Shown: positions 1 through 5,252 of the stretch, in pieces
Layout of the letters: every line of letters starts with the position of its first letter
Position numbering within the stretch: the first letter of the stretch is position 1
Assembly: GCA_945861845.1 (NCBI GenBank)
Contig: CAMAWS010000109.1
Span: forward strand, 1 to 8,504
Origin: Candidatus Sulfopaludibacter sp. SbA3
GTDB lineage: Bacteria; Acidobacteriota; Terriglobia; 20CM-2-55-15
Length of the DNA stretch: 8,504 nt
Direction of reading: 5' to 3'
Made by a program: the position numbers and the translations under genes
Notes under the pieces: generated by a model
Told to the model about the DNA's origin: nothing
Database searches by the model: none
Seen by the model: only the letters and a program-made list of their open reading frames with translations

Positions 1-216
1 GATGATGGCGGCTTCGGTAATTCCAAGCCCGGCGCCGCCGTACTCTTCCGGGATCAGGGCGGCAAGATAGCCACTCTTGGTGAGGGCGGTTACGAATTCC
101 TGGGGATACTTTTCGTGTTTATCGACGTCTTGCCAATAGGCATCGGGGAAATCTGCGCAGAGCTTGGCGACTTCTTCCCGAATCGACTGTCTAGCTTCCT
201 GGACGGATGATTCCAT
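1..216 (-). CDS. Acyl-CoA dehydrogenase, N-terminal part (cut by window edge)
   Basis: The first 72 codons are present; the rest lies beyond base 1. Acyl-CoA dehydrogenases are FAD enzymes that oxidise an acyl-CoA to the trans-2-enoyl-CoA and pass electrons to electron-transfer flavoprotein. The N-terminal helical domain is recognisable: a helix with IREEVAKLC (12-20), then YPQEFVTALTKSGYLAALIPEEYGGAGLG (44-66), where the IPEEYGGAGLG stretch is the family signature ahead of the flavin domain. The start ATG (214-216) has a good ribosome site, GGAGG seven bases upstream. The gene is divergent from the MaoC gene and shares a 123-bp intergenic region with it, so it probably belongs to the same catabolic function. 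The FAD-binding and catalytic glutamate regions are not visible, so substrate class cannot be judged. Confidence 0.88.
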   Translation of the reverse strand, partial: MESSVQEARQSIREEVAKLCADFPDAYWQDVDKHEKYPQEFVTALTKSGYLAALIPEEYGGAGLGITEAAII

Positions 217-339
217 ACCTTGTCCTCCGGACGACAAATGTAATAGTATTCAGGGCCTTTAGCGGAACGAAAGCGTTCTGGGATAACGCACCCTCTTTTC
301 AAGGGTCGTCTATTATAAACAAATTATGGAGGAATCATC
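217..339. promoter_or_regulatory. Divergent intergenic region with promoters for both transcription units
   Basis: This 123-bp stretch separates two divergent start codons, so it should carry both promoters. Plus strand: an AT-rich segment at 311-319 (TATTATAAA) resembles a -10 element, and GGAGG at 328-332 lies seven bases before the MaoC ATG. Minus strand: TACTAT and TATTAC-like segments near 240-250 could be a -10, and GGAGG precedes the acyl-CoA dehydrogenase ATG. No convincing -35 hexamer is seen for either. The ribosome sites are clear; the promoters are inference. Confidence 0.5.
265..278. repeat. Short inverted repeat GAACG-N4-CGTTC, possible operator
   Basis: A perfect 5-bp inverted repeat (GAACG, four bases, CGTTC) lies near the middle of the divergent intergenic region. 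One further outer pair (C263-G280) is possible across a mismatch. Its size and position suit a dimeric regulator acting on both directions. No regulator gene is visible in the window, and a 5-bp arm can occur by chance. Confidence 0.25.
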
Positions 340-840
340 ATGCCGATTAAACCGGGTTGGGAAGGACGTTATTTTGAGGATTTCGTGGTTGGCGACATTT
401 ACCGCTGCCGCCTCGGTCGAACGGTGACGGAAGCCGACAACATCTGGTTCACCCTTCTCACCAACAACACCAATCAAATCCACTTCAATAACGAATACGG
501 CAAACGAACTGAGTTTGGAAAGTGCCTCATCAACAGCGCCCTGACGCTCGCAATCGTCGCGGGAATGGGCGTGGCCGACGTCAGCGAAAACGGATTCGCC
601 CTCGGCTGGGATGAGATCAAGCTGCCCGGTCCTCTCTTTGCGGGCGACACGCTGTATTCGGAATCCGAAGTCCTGGAAAAGCGCGAGTCGAAGTCGAAGC
701 CCCAGTGGGGCATTCTCAAAGTCCGCACCCGTGGCATACAGCAGGAAGGCAAAGTCGTCATGGACTACGCGCGAAGCGTCATGGTGTGGAAGAAAGAGTT
801 CGCGCCAAAGCATCAACTCTTTCCGGAAATCCGCGGGTAA
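340..840 (+). CDS. MaoC-family hot-dog hydratase/dehydratase
   Basis: A 166-residue single hot-dog-fold protein of the MaoC-like (R)-specific enoyl-CoA hydratase superfamily. Such enzymes add water to, or remove it from, CoA thioesters in the cytosol. Visible marks are the N-terminal GRTVTEAD segment (26-33), the hydratase-2-like loop TNNTNQIHFN (41-50) with His48, the central helix region FGKCLINSALTLAIVAGM (59-76), and the C-terminal strands ending in ARSVMVWKK (144-152). His48 and Asn45 match the usual motif, but the usual catalytic Asp, five residues before His, is Asn43. The ATG at 340 has GGAGG seven bases upstream. The stop shares one base with the next gene's start (TAATG), so translational coupling with the family III CoA-transferase is likely. 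Substrate unknown; mesaconyl-CoA or methylmalyl-CoA type chemistry is one possibility. Confidence 0.88.
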   Translation: MPIKPGWEGRYFEDFVVGDIYRCRLGRTVTEADNIWFTLLTNNTNQIHFNNEYGKRTEFGKCLINSALTLAIVAGMGVADVSENGFALGWDEIKLPGPLFAGDTLYSESEVLEKRESKSKPQWGILKVRTRGIQQEGKVVMDYARSVMVWKKEFAPKHQLFPEIRG

Positions 841-2045
841 TGGCGGAAGGTAAGGCAGACAAACCCTCTCTTGCACTGTCTGGCATTCGGGTCCTGGCTC
901 TGGAAGTCTCGGTGGCCGGCCCCCATTGCACCCGCATCCTGGGTGACATGGGAGCCGATGTCATCAAGCTCGAAAAGCCAGGAACCGGCGACATTATTCG
1001 GGGCTGGGACTCCGCTGTACGCGGCCTGTCGTCCGGCTACGTCTGGCTCAACGGAAACAAGCGAAGCTTTGTCGTCGACGTTAAAAAGAAGGCCGGCATC
1101 GAGGCCCTTCGCCGGCTTGCGGATCGCGTGGATGTCGTCCTGGAAAATTTTGCGCCAGGGGTCGCCGACCGGATGGGACTTGGCGCAACCGAACTGTGCG
1201 CCCGCAATCCGCGGCTTATCTATTGTTCCCTTTCGGGCTATGGGCAGGATGGACCTTACCGCGACGTCAAGGCCTATGACCTGCTGATTCAGGGCGAGGC
1301 CGGGATCATTGCGACCACGGGTTATCCGGACAAACCTGCGAAGGTCGGCCTGCCGATCATCGATCTCGCTTCCTCCATGTACGCCACGGTGGGAATTCTG
1401 CTGGCGCTCTATCAGAGGGAGAAAACCGGACAAGGGCAATTCATCGATATCTCGATGTTTGAATCGGCTGTCGCGTGGCTCGGATACTTTCCTCATCATT
1501 ACTGGCACCAGAATGAAGAACCCGCACGGGTCGGCATGCGCCACCACTATGTCACTCCCTATGGCCCCTACCTGGCTGGCGACAACGTCTATGTGAACCT
1601 TGCAGTCGCGACCGCGCAGGATTGGGAGATCTTCTGCCGGCAGGTGATCAATCGTCCGGAGCTTCTCGAAGATGCTCGATTCAAGACTTCCGAGGCGCGG
1701 CGTAAGAATCGTGGAGTGTTGGAAGAACTCATCGAGCAGATCTTCCTGGAACGGCCACACACCGAATGGTTGAGCCGGTTGCGCGAGGCTCGCCTTCCTC
1801 ACGGAGAAGTGAAGGGCGTCGCCCAGGTGCTGGCGCATCCCCAGGTTATTGCAAGGAAGTTCATCCGCGAAATGGAGTCGCCCGTCGGCCCGGTCCCGGT
1901 TATCGGAAGCCCGCTGCGGCTTTCGAAGAGCCCGGCGCGGTACGATCCCATCCCGGCCCTCGGACAGGATACGGCGGCCATACTTGGCGAACTCGGATAC
2001 AGCGATGCGGAAATTGAAGAACTGCGCCGCGAAAAGGTTATTTGA
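840..2045 (+). CDS. Family III CoA-transferase (CaiB/BaiF type)
   Basis: A 401-residue protein of the CaiB/BaiF (formyl-CoA transferase) family, which moves CoA between carboxylic acids as an interlocked dimer in the cytosol. The start is taken as the ATG in TAATG that overlaps the MaoC stop by one base; an in-frame extension further upstream lies wholly within MaoC coding sequence and is not needed. Features include SGIRVLALEVSVAGPHCTR (14-32), LGDMGADVIKLEKPGTGD (34-51), NGNKRSFVVD (71-80), LSGYGQDGPY (131-140) and YDLLIQGEAGI (146-156). IIDLASS (173-179) contains Asp175, aligned with the catalytic Asp of formyl-CoA transferase, and REKTGQGQFIDISMFES (193-209) follows. Length is normal and no key residue is missing. 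The gene pair with MaoC suggests the enzyme activates or recycles the hydratase substrate as a CoA ester. The substrate cannot be predicted from sequence. Confidence 0.92.
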   Translation: MAEGKADKPSLALSGIRVLALEVSVAGPHCTRILGDMGADVIKLEKPGTGDIIRGWDSAVRGLSSGYVWLNGNKRSFVVDVKKKAGIEALRRLADRVDVVLENFAPGVADRMGLGATELCARNPRLIYCSLSGYGQDGPYRDVKAYDLLIQGEAGIIATTGYPDKPAKVGLPIIDLASSMYATVGILLALYQREKTGQGQFIDISMFESAVAWLGYFPHHYWHQNEEPARVGMRHHYVTPYGPYLAGDNVYVNLAVATAQDWEIFCRQVINRPELLEDARFKTSEARRKNRGVLEELIEQIFLERPHTEWLSRLREARLPHGEVKGVAQVLAHPQVIARKFIREMESPVGPVPVIGSPLRLSKSPARYDPIPALGQDTAAILGELGYSDAEIEELRREKVI

Positions 2046-2071
2046 CGGGCTAAGTGCTGTTTTTCGCAAAG

Positions 2072-2096
2072 CTCCCCTCCTAAGTTAGGAGGGGTG
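2072..2096 (+). repeat. Left terminal inverted repeat of the 144-bp element
   Basis: This 25-base arm is the exact reverse complement of 2191-2215. It holds an internal palindrome at 2074-2094, with ten-base arms around G2084. The flanking bases outside the pair do not continue the complementarity. Confidence 0.8.
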
Positions 2097-2142
2097 GCTG
2101 CGCCATTAAGAAAAGCTGCGAAACCACCGAAGGCGGCGCAGA

Positions 2143-2171
2143 CGGGGTGGTTCCCCTGTGGAACCACCCCG
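2143..2171. repeat. Central hairpin of the element (12-bp stem, 5-base loop)
   Basis: The arms CGGGGTGGTTCC (2143-2154) and GGAACCACCCCG (2160-2171) pair perfectly around the loop CCTGT. There is no T-run after the stem, so it is not a typical Rho-independent terminator. It could still slow polymerase or protect the 3' end of the upstream transcript. Confidence 0.75.
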
Positions 2172-2190
2172 CCCTTGCCTTCGGCTCGGG

Positions 2191-2215
2191 CACCCCTCCT
2201 AACTTAGGAGGGGAG
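2191..2215 (-). repeat. Right terminal inverted repeat of the 144-bp element
   Basis: This 25-base arm is the exact reverse complement of 2072-2096, with an internal palindrome at 2193-2213 centred on C2203. It ends 33 bases before the GTG start of the F420 reductase gene. Confidence 0.8.
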
Positions 2216-2248
2216 TTGGGGCCGCCATTGAAGAATAAGGAGCAAATT

Positions 2249-2923
2249 GTGAACGGTAAAATCGCTGTCATCGGAGGCACCGGAGACCTCGGCTTCGGCC
2301 TGGCTTTGCGCTGGGCTCAGGCCGGCGTTGAAGTATTGATCGGTTCCCGCGATGAGAAAAAGGCGCAGGAAGCGGCACAGCGCTTGAAGGAAACGCTGAA
2401 GACCGATGCATCGGTCACTGGCCTGGAAAACACGCAGGCCTGCTCGCAGGCTTCAGTGGTGGTACTGGCCATCCCCTTTAGCGGGCAGGCCGGAATTATC
2501 AAGAGCCTGAAGGGATCTTTCAAAGACGCAATATTCGTGGATACGACAGTTCCGCTGGCAGCGACCGTCGGAGGCAGGGCGACGCGGCTGCTGGGCGTAC
2601 CGCAAGGCTCGGCCGCACAGCAGGCCCGTGAACTGGTTCCGGCCGGCACGCCGGTCCTGGCGGCCTTTCACAATCTCTCGGCCGAAACTTTGCAGGATCT
2701 TTCCCAGACTCCGGATTGCGACATCCTGGTCTGCGGCGACGATCCACAGGCGAAGGAAAAGCTGTTCGCCCTGGTAAAGCTGATCCCGGGCTTGCGCCCA
2801 ATCGATGCCGGCCCGCTCGAGATGGCGCGCATCGTGGAAAGCATTACTGCACTTTTGATTTCGATGAACCAACGCTATAAAGTCCACCACACCGGCATAC
2901 GGCTTACCGGATTGCCGCTTTAG
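2249..2923 (+). CDS. npdG: NADPH-dependent F420 reductase (F420:NADP oxidoreductase) homologue
   Basis: A 224-residue protein of the NpdG/Fno family, which transfers hydride between NADPH and the deazaflavin F420. The start is the GTG at 2249, because AGGAG at 2238-2242 sits six bases upstream and the family begins directly with the nucleotide-binding strand. An in-frame extension further upstream would run into the palindromic element. Visible features are the dinucleotide loop IGGTGDLGFGLALRWA (8-23), GSRDEKKAQEAA (32-43), in which Ser/Arg is the usual NADPH 2'-phosphate contact, VVLAIPF (71-77), VDTTVPL (97-103), AAFHNLSAETL (138-148) and the C-terminal GLRPIDAGPLEMARIVES (181-198). Length is normal. 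Placement within a CoA-thioester gene cluster suggests it supplies or oxidises F420 for the pathway, or has become a reductase for another substrate. No other F420 enzyme is visible in the window. Confidence 0.82.
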   Translation: MNGKIAVIGGTGDLGFGLALRWAQAGVEVLIGSRDEKKAQEAAQRLKETLKTDASVTGLENTQACSQASVVVLAIPFSGQAGIIKSLKGSFKDAIFVDTTVPLAATVGGRATRLLGVPQGSAAQQARELVPAGTPVLAAFHNLSAETLQDLSQTPDCDILVCGDDPQAKEKLFALVKLIPGLRPIDAGPLEMARIVESITALLISMNQRYKVHHTGIRLTGLPL

Positions 2924-2965
2924 GCGCGCTCTATAACCGCGCGTTCAATAACGGAGCTTGTACCC

Positions 2966-3877
2966 ATGGCTAACGACGCTAACAAAGTAAAGACGGTCGC
3001 CGAAGTAGTTCAAACCATTCCCGACGGCGCACACATTGCCCTCGGGGGCTTTGCGATAAACCGATGCAACATCGTGGTTTCCCACGAATTGATCCGGCAG
3101 CAAAAGAAGGACCTGACTCTCTCCCAGGGTGTCGTGGGCCTCGATACGGACCTTCTGGTGGGAGCCGGCCTCGTGAAGCGTTGCATCATGGGCGGCGGCT
3201 CACTCGACCGTTTCGGCCCCGTCCACTGCATCAACCGGGCGCGGGAAACGCAGCCGGGCTGGTCGCACGATTACAGCAGCCTCACGATCTGCCTGAAGTA
3301 CCTGGCTGGCGCCCTGGGCATCTCGTTCATCCCGACCAAGTGCCTGATGTCATCCGAAGTACTCGACAGGCTCGAACAATTTGCCCCCGACGACATCAAG
3401 AAGATGAAATGTCCTTTCACGGGAGAAGAGTATTTACTCCTGAAGGCGCTGACCCCCGACATCTGCTTCGTTCATGTCCAGGTCGCCGACCGCGAAGGCA
3501 ATGCCCAGATCAGCGGCGCCCGCTGGGAAAATGAAGAACAGGCAAAATCCGGAAAGCGGCTTGTCGTTGTGACAGAAGAACTGGTGCCGACTGAGTACAT
3601 TCAACGCAATCCGGAACGGACCATCATTCCCGGACACCGCGTGGAAGCCATCATTCACCAGCCGTTTGGCGCGCATCCGACCGCGTGCTTTGACTACTAT
3701 GACTATGACGCCGATCATCTGCGGCTTTATGTGAACCACTCCAAGAAGAAGGAGACGTTCCCCGACTACGTGAACAAGTACATCCTGGGGACGAAGGATC
3801 ACTGGGAATACCTGGACAAGGTCGGCGGTCTCAAACAGATGAACGAAATCAGGGCGGAAAAGCTCCTGGGTTACTAA
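2966..3877 (+). CDS. Family I CoA-transferase, subunit A (GctA/IpdA-like)
   Basis: A 303-residue alpha-subunit homologue of glutaconate CoA-transferase and of IpdA (steroid ring-opening hydrolase). The first domain carries VAEVVQTIPDGAHIALGGFAINR (11-33), VGLDTDLLVGAGLVKRCIMGGGSLDRFGP (57-85) and FIPTKCLMSSEVL (121-133). Later segments are CPFTGEEYLLLKALTPDICFVHVQVADREGNAQISG (149-184), VVVTEELVPTEYIQ (199-212) and IIHQPFGAHPTACFDYYDYD (229-248), all typical of this branch. The ATG at 2966 follows GGAG at a slightly long spacing. The gene starts 42 bases after the F420 reductase gene and is followed after 39 bases by the beta subunit, so the two should form a heteromeric enzyme. It could be a CoA-transferase or an IpdAB-like hydrolase; the beta subunit favours a transferase. 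Confidence 0.9.
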   Translation: MANDANKVKTVAEVVQTIPDGAHIALGGFAINRCNIVVSHELIRQQKKDLTLSQGVVGLDTDLLVGAGLVKRCIMGGGSLDRFGPVHCINRARETQPGWSHDYSSLTICLKYLAGALGISFIPTKCLMSSEVLDRLEQFAPDDIKKMKCPFTGEEYLLLKALTPDICFVHVQVADREGNAQISGARWENEEQAKSGKRLVVVTEELVPTEYIQRNPERTIIPGHRVEAIIHQPFGAHPTACFDYYDYDADHLRLYVNHSKKKETFPDYVNKYILGTKDHWEYLDKVGGLKQMNEIRAEKLLGY

Positions 3878-3916
3878 GGGTTACGGACCGGCCCAGGCGG
3901 CGGGAATATTTGCACA

Positions 3917-4696
3917 ATGACAGGAGTGCGCGCCACGGAGATCATGGTGGCAGCGGCGTCAAGGGAACTGTGTGACGGCGAAGTCGTTGTCGTCGGAATT
4001 GGCCTGCCCCTGATGGCGTGCTTTCTTGCCAGACGCACGCATGCTCCGCGACTGACCTCTCTTTCCGAAATCGGGGTTATCAATATGGATCCGAGAGACA
4101 CCCCGGTCGGGGTGGCCGATCCCCGGAACTTCTATCGCGCAACATGCCGGAGCGGCTTTCTCGATGTCATGGGCTTGAATCTGCACCATGGCAACGTCGA
4201 CGTCGGTGTCCTCGGCGCCCTCGAGGCGGACCGGTTCGGCAATATCAACACCACGCTGTTTAGAGACGAAGCAGGAAACATCCGCTACTGGAACGGCAGC
4301 GCCGGAGGCAACGACACCGCCTCGCTCGCAAAGCGTGTCATCCTGATCATGCGGCACGATAAACGCAAGCTGCCGAAAACGCTGGCCCACCTGACCAGTC
4401 CGGGGTTTGCCGAAGGACGGAGCCGGCCGCAGCTTGGGTTGCGCGGCGGAGGCCCGTCGCGGTTGATCACCGACAAGGCAGTGATCGCGTTTGATCCGCA
4501 AACGCACCGGGCAACACTGGTTTCCGTACATCCCGAAGTTGAGTTAGGAGATATCGTGGCGAGTACCGGATTCGAGTTGAAGATTCCGAGCGGCCTGAAC
4601 GTAACTGCGCTTCCAACTTCTGAAGAACTGCGCTTGCTTCGCGAGGAAATCGACCCCAGCGATCTTTATCTGGGAAACAAGGAAGCGCGCTCATAA
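3917..4696 (+). CDS. Family I CoA-transferase, subunit B (GctB/IpdB-like)
   Basis: A 259-residue beta-subunit homologue and partner of the preceding gene. The N-terminal part reads VVVVGIGLPLMACFLARRTHAPRLTSLSEIGVI (23-55). Glu51 in SEIG falls where glutaconate CoA-transferase has the active-site glutamate that forms the gamma-glutamyl-CoA intermediate. The middle has VDVGVLGALEADRFGNINTT (95-114) and GSAGGND (126-132). The C-terminus has VSVHPEVELGDI (207-218) and LPTSEELRLLREEIDPSDLYLG (236-257), which closely resemble IpdB. The start has only a weak GGGA-type ribosome site 11 or more bases away; an ATG at codon 10 is an alternative but would lose the conserved first helix. It is the last gene of the cluster, and no terminator hairpin with a T-run is seen after it. 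Substrate unknown. Confidence 0.88.
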   Translation: MTGVRATEIMVAAASRELCDGEVVVVGIGLPLMACFLARRTHAPRLTSLSEIGVINMDPRDTPVGVADPRNFYRATCRSGFLDVMGLNLHHGNVDVGVLGALEADRFGNINTTLFRDEAGNIRYWNGSAGGNDTASLAKRVILIMRHDKRKLPKTLAHLTSPGFAEGRSRPQLGLRGGGPSRLITDKAVIAFDPQTHRATLVSVHPEVELGDIVASTGFELKIPSGLNVTALPTSEELRLLREEIDPSDLYLGNKEARS

Positions 4697-4820
4697 CTGT
4701 TACTCCTTCGGTGCACTGGCGTGAACCTATGAACCCCGATATGAACCGCCGGATCGATTGCCAGGCCTGGGGAATACATGTACAGTGCACCGCGGCCGTG
4801 ACGTGAAGGGAAATAGAGCG
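4697..4820. promoter_or_regulatory. Palindrome-rich region upstream of the antitoxin gene, possible promoter/operator
   Basis: This 124-bp gap holds a 9-bp perfect inverted repeat, GGTGCACTG at 4710-4718 and CAGTGCACC at 4783-4791. Between its arms lie a 10-bp palindrome, CCAGGCCTGG (4761-4770), an 8-bp palindrome, TACATGTA (4775-4782), and a direct repeat ATGAACC (4729-4735 and 4741-4747). Antitoxins commonly repress their own operon through such palindromes, so this is a plausible operator. No convincing -35/-10 pair is seen. Confidence 0.4.
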
Positions 4821-5045
4821 TTGACTGGAATTCAGTACGTAACCGATGAAAAGGGCGGGCAGGTGGCCGTCCAATTCGACCTGACAAAATACGGTGCGGT
4901 GTTAGAGAATTTTTGGGATGGGCTGATTTCAGAATTACGCCGCAAGGAGAAGGGAATACCGTTTCACAAGATTAAAGCGGACCTCCTGAAACGCGGTAGA
5001 CTGCGTGAATACGTACCGTGTGGAGGTAAAGCCTTCCGCGCGTAA
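4821..5045 (+). CDS. Small antitoxin-like protein of a RelE/ParE-type module
   Basis: A 74-residue protein read from TTG at 4821. This start is chosen because the conserved-looking part begins TGIQYVTDEKG and GAAGGG lies ten bases upstream; upstream TTG (4758) and GTG (4803) codons in frame are alternatives. It has a strand-rich N-terminus, GIQYVTDEKGGQVAVQFDLTKYG (3-25), then helices LENFWDGLISELRRKEKG (28-45) and FHKIKADLLKRGRL (48-61). This matches the layout of small antitoxins found before RelE-type toxins: a DNA-contacting N-terminal half and a toxin-wrapping charged helix. The final 13 residues, REYVPCGGKAFRA, run into the toxin gene in another frame and may be a mutational extension. 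Base composition is near 48% G+C, lower than its neighbours, consistent with horizontal transfer. The role is inferred mainly from the adjacent toxin. Confidence 0.6.
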   Translation: MTGIQYVTDEKGGQVAVQFDLTKYGAVLENFWDGLISELRRKEKGIPFHKIKADLLKRGRLREYVPCGGKAFRA

Positions 5046-5239
5046 GGAACTCGAAGCTTTACCTGACAGTGTGCTCTCCCGCGTCGTGAGCAAAATCGCC
5101 TCTCTCCTCGATGAACCCCCTTCCGTCCGGATGCAGAAGACTTAAAGGGTACAAAGATCATTGGCGCGTACGCATCGGCGACGACGCGACTCTCGTCAGT
5201 GTGACAAGAATTGCGCAACGCCGCGAAGTCTACGAATAG
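5005..5239 (+). pseudogene. RelE/ParE-family toxin gene, frameshifted and internally deleted
   Basis: Translation from GTG 5005 gives a typical RelE/ParE N-terminus, MNTYRVEVKPSARKELEALP, then a helix to VRMQK (45 codons), and hits TAA at 5143. If the extra A at 5140 is skipped, the reading continues as LKGYKDHWRVRIGD, then DATLVSVTRIAQRREVYE, and stops at TAG 5237-5239. LKGYKDHWRVRIGD and the RREVYE tail are hallmarks of this mRNA-interferase fold. Intact relatives normally carry a further strand of about nine residues (YRVVY-type) between IGD and DATL, absent here, so an in-frame deletion of about 27 bases is likely as well. Intact members cleave mRNA at the ribosome or poison gyrase. Both lesions should destroy activity. 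The gene overlaps the antitoxin end by 41 bases. Confidence 0.78.
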
Positions 5240-5252
5240 AAAAAGGTGGCAC

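Larger units (their letters stand above)
2072..2215. mobile_element. 144-bp MITE/REP-like element with 25-bp perfect terminal inverted repeats
   Basis: This non-coding stretch fills most of the gap between the CaiB and F420 reductase genes. Its ends, 2072-2096 and 2191-2215, are exact reverse complements over 25 bases. Each end also contains its own near-perfect palindrome (arms CCCCTCCTAA and TTAGGAGGGG around one base). Inside are a 12-bp hairpin (2143-2171) and further pairing segments: CTGCGCC at 2098-2104 with GGCGCAG at 2135-2141, and CCGAAGGC at 2127-2134 with GCCTTCGG at 2177-2184. No transposase is present and no clear target-site duplication is seen. It looks like a non-autonomous mobile repeat that would be expected elsewhere in the genome. 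It may also fold in the transcript and change expression of the downstream genes. Confidence 0.7.

Noticed and set aside
813..2069. A 418-codon open frame on the minus strand
   Set aside because: It lies wholly antisense to the convincing CaiB-type gene and its translation shows no family motif; long antisense frames are expected in GC-rich coding DNA.
2143..2171. Rho-independent terminator
   Set aside because: The stem is strong, but no T-run follows on either strand, so it is better treated as part of the mobile element.
2080..2280. Small open frame on the minus strand across the inverted-repeat element
   Set aside because: Its translation is simply the palindromic element read through. 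It has no ribosome site and no recognisable domain, and such spurious frames are common over dispersed repeats.
2924..2942. GCGCG...CGCGC hairpin between the F420 reductase and CoA-transferase A genes
   Set aside because: The stem is only five base pairs with a nine-base loop and no T-run, which is likely by chance in GC-rich DNA.
4758..4820. Longer antitoxin start at TTG 4758
   Set aside because: There is no ribosome site before it, it would include part of the palindromic region, and the family-like sequence starts only after 4821. It is kept as an alternative in the gene entry.
5130..5150. Programmed frameshift in the toxin gene
   Set aside because: No classic slippery heptamer with a stimulatory hairpin is seen, and the additional internal deletion points to decay.
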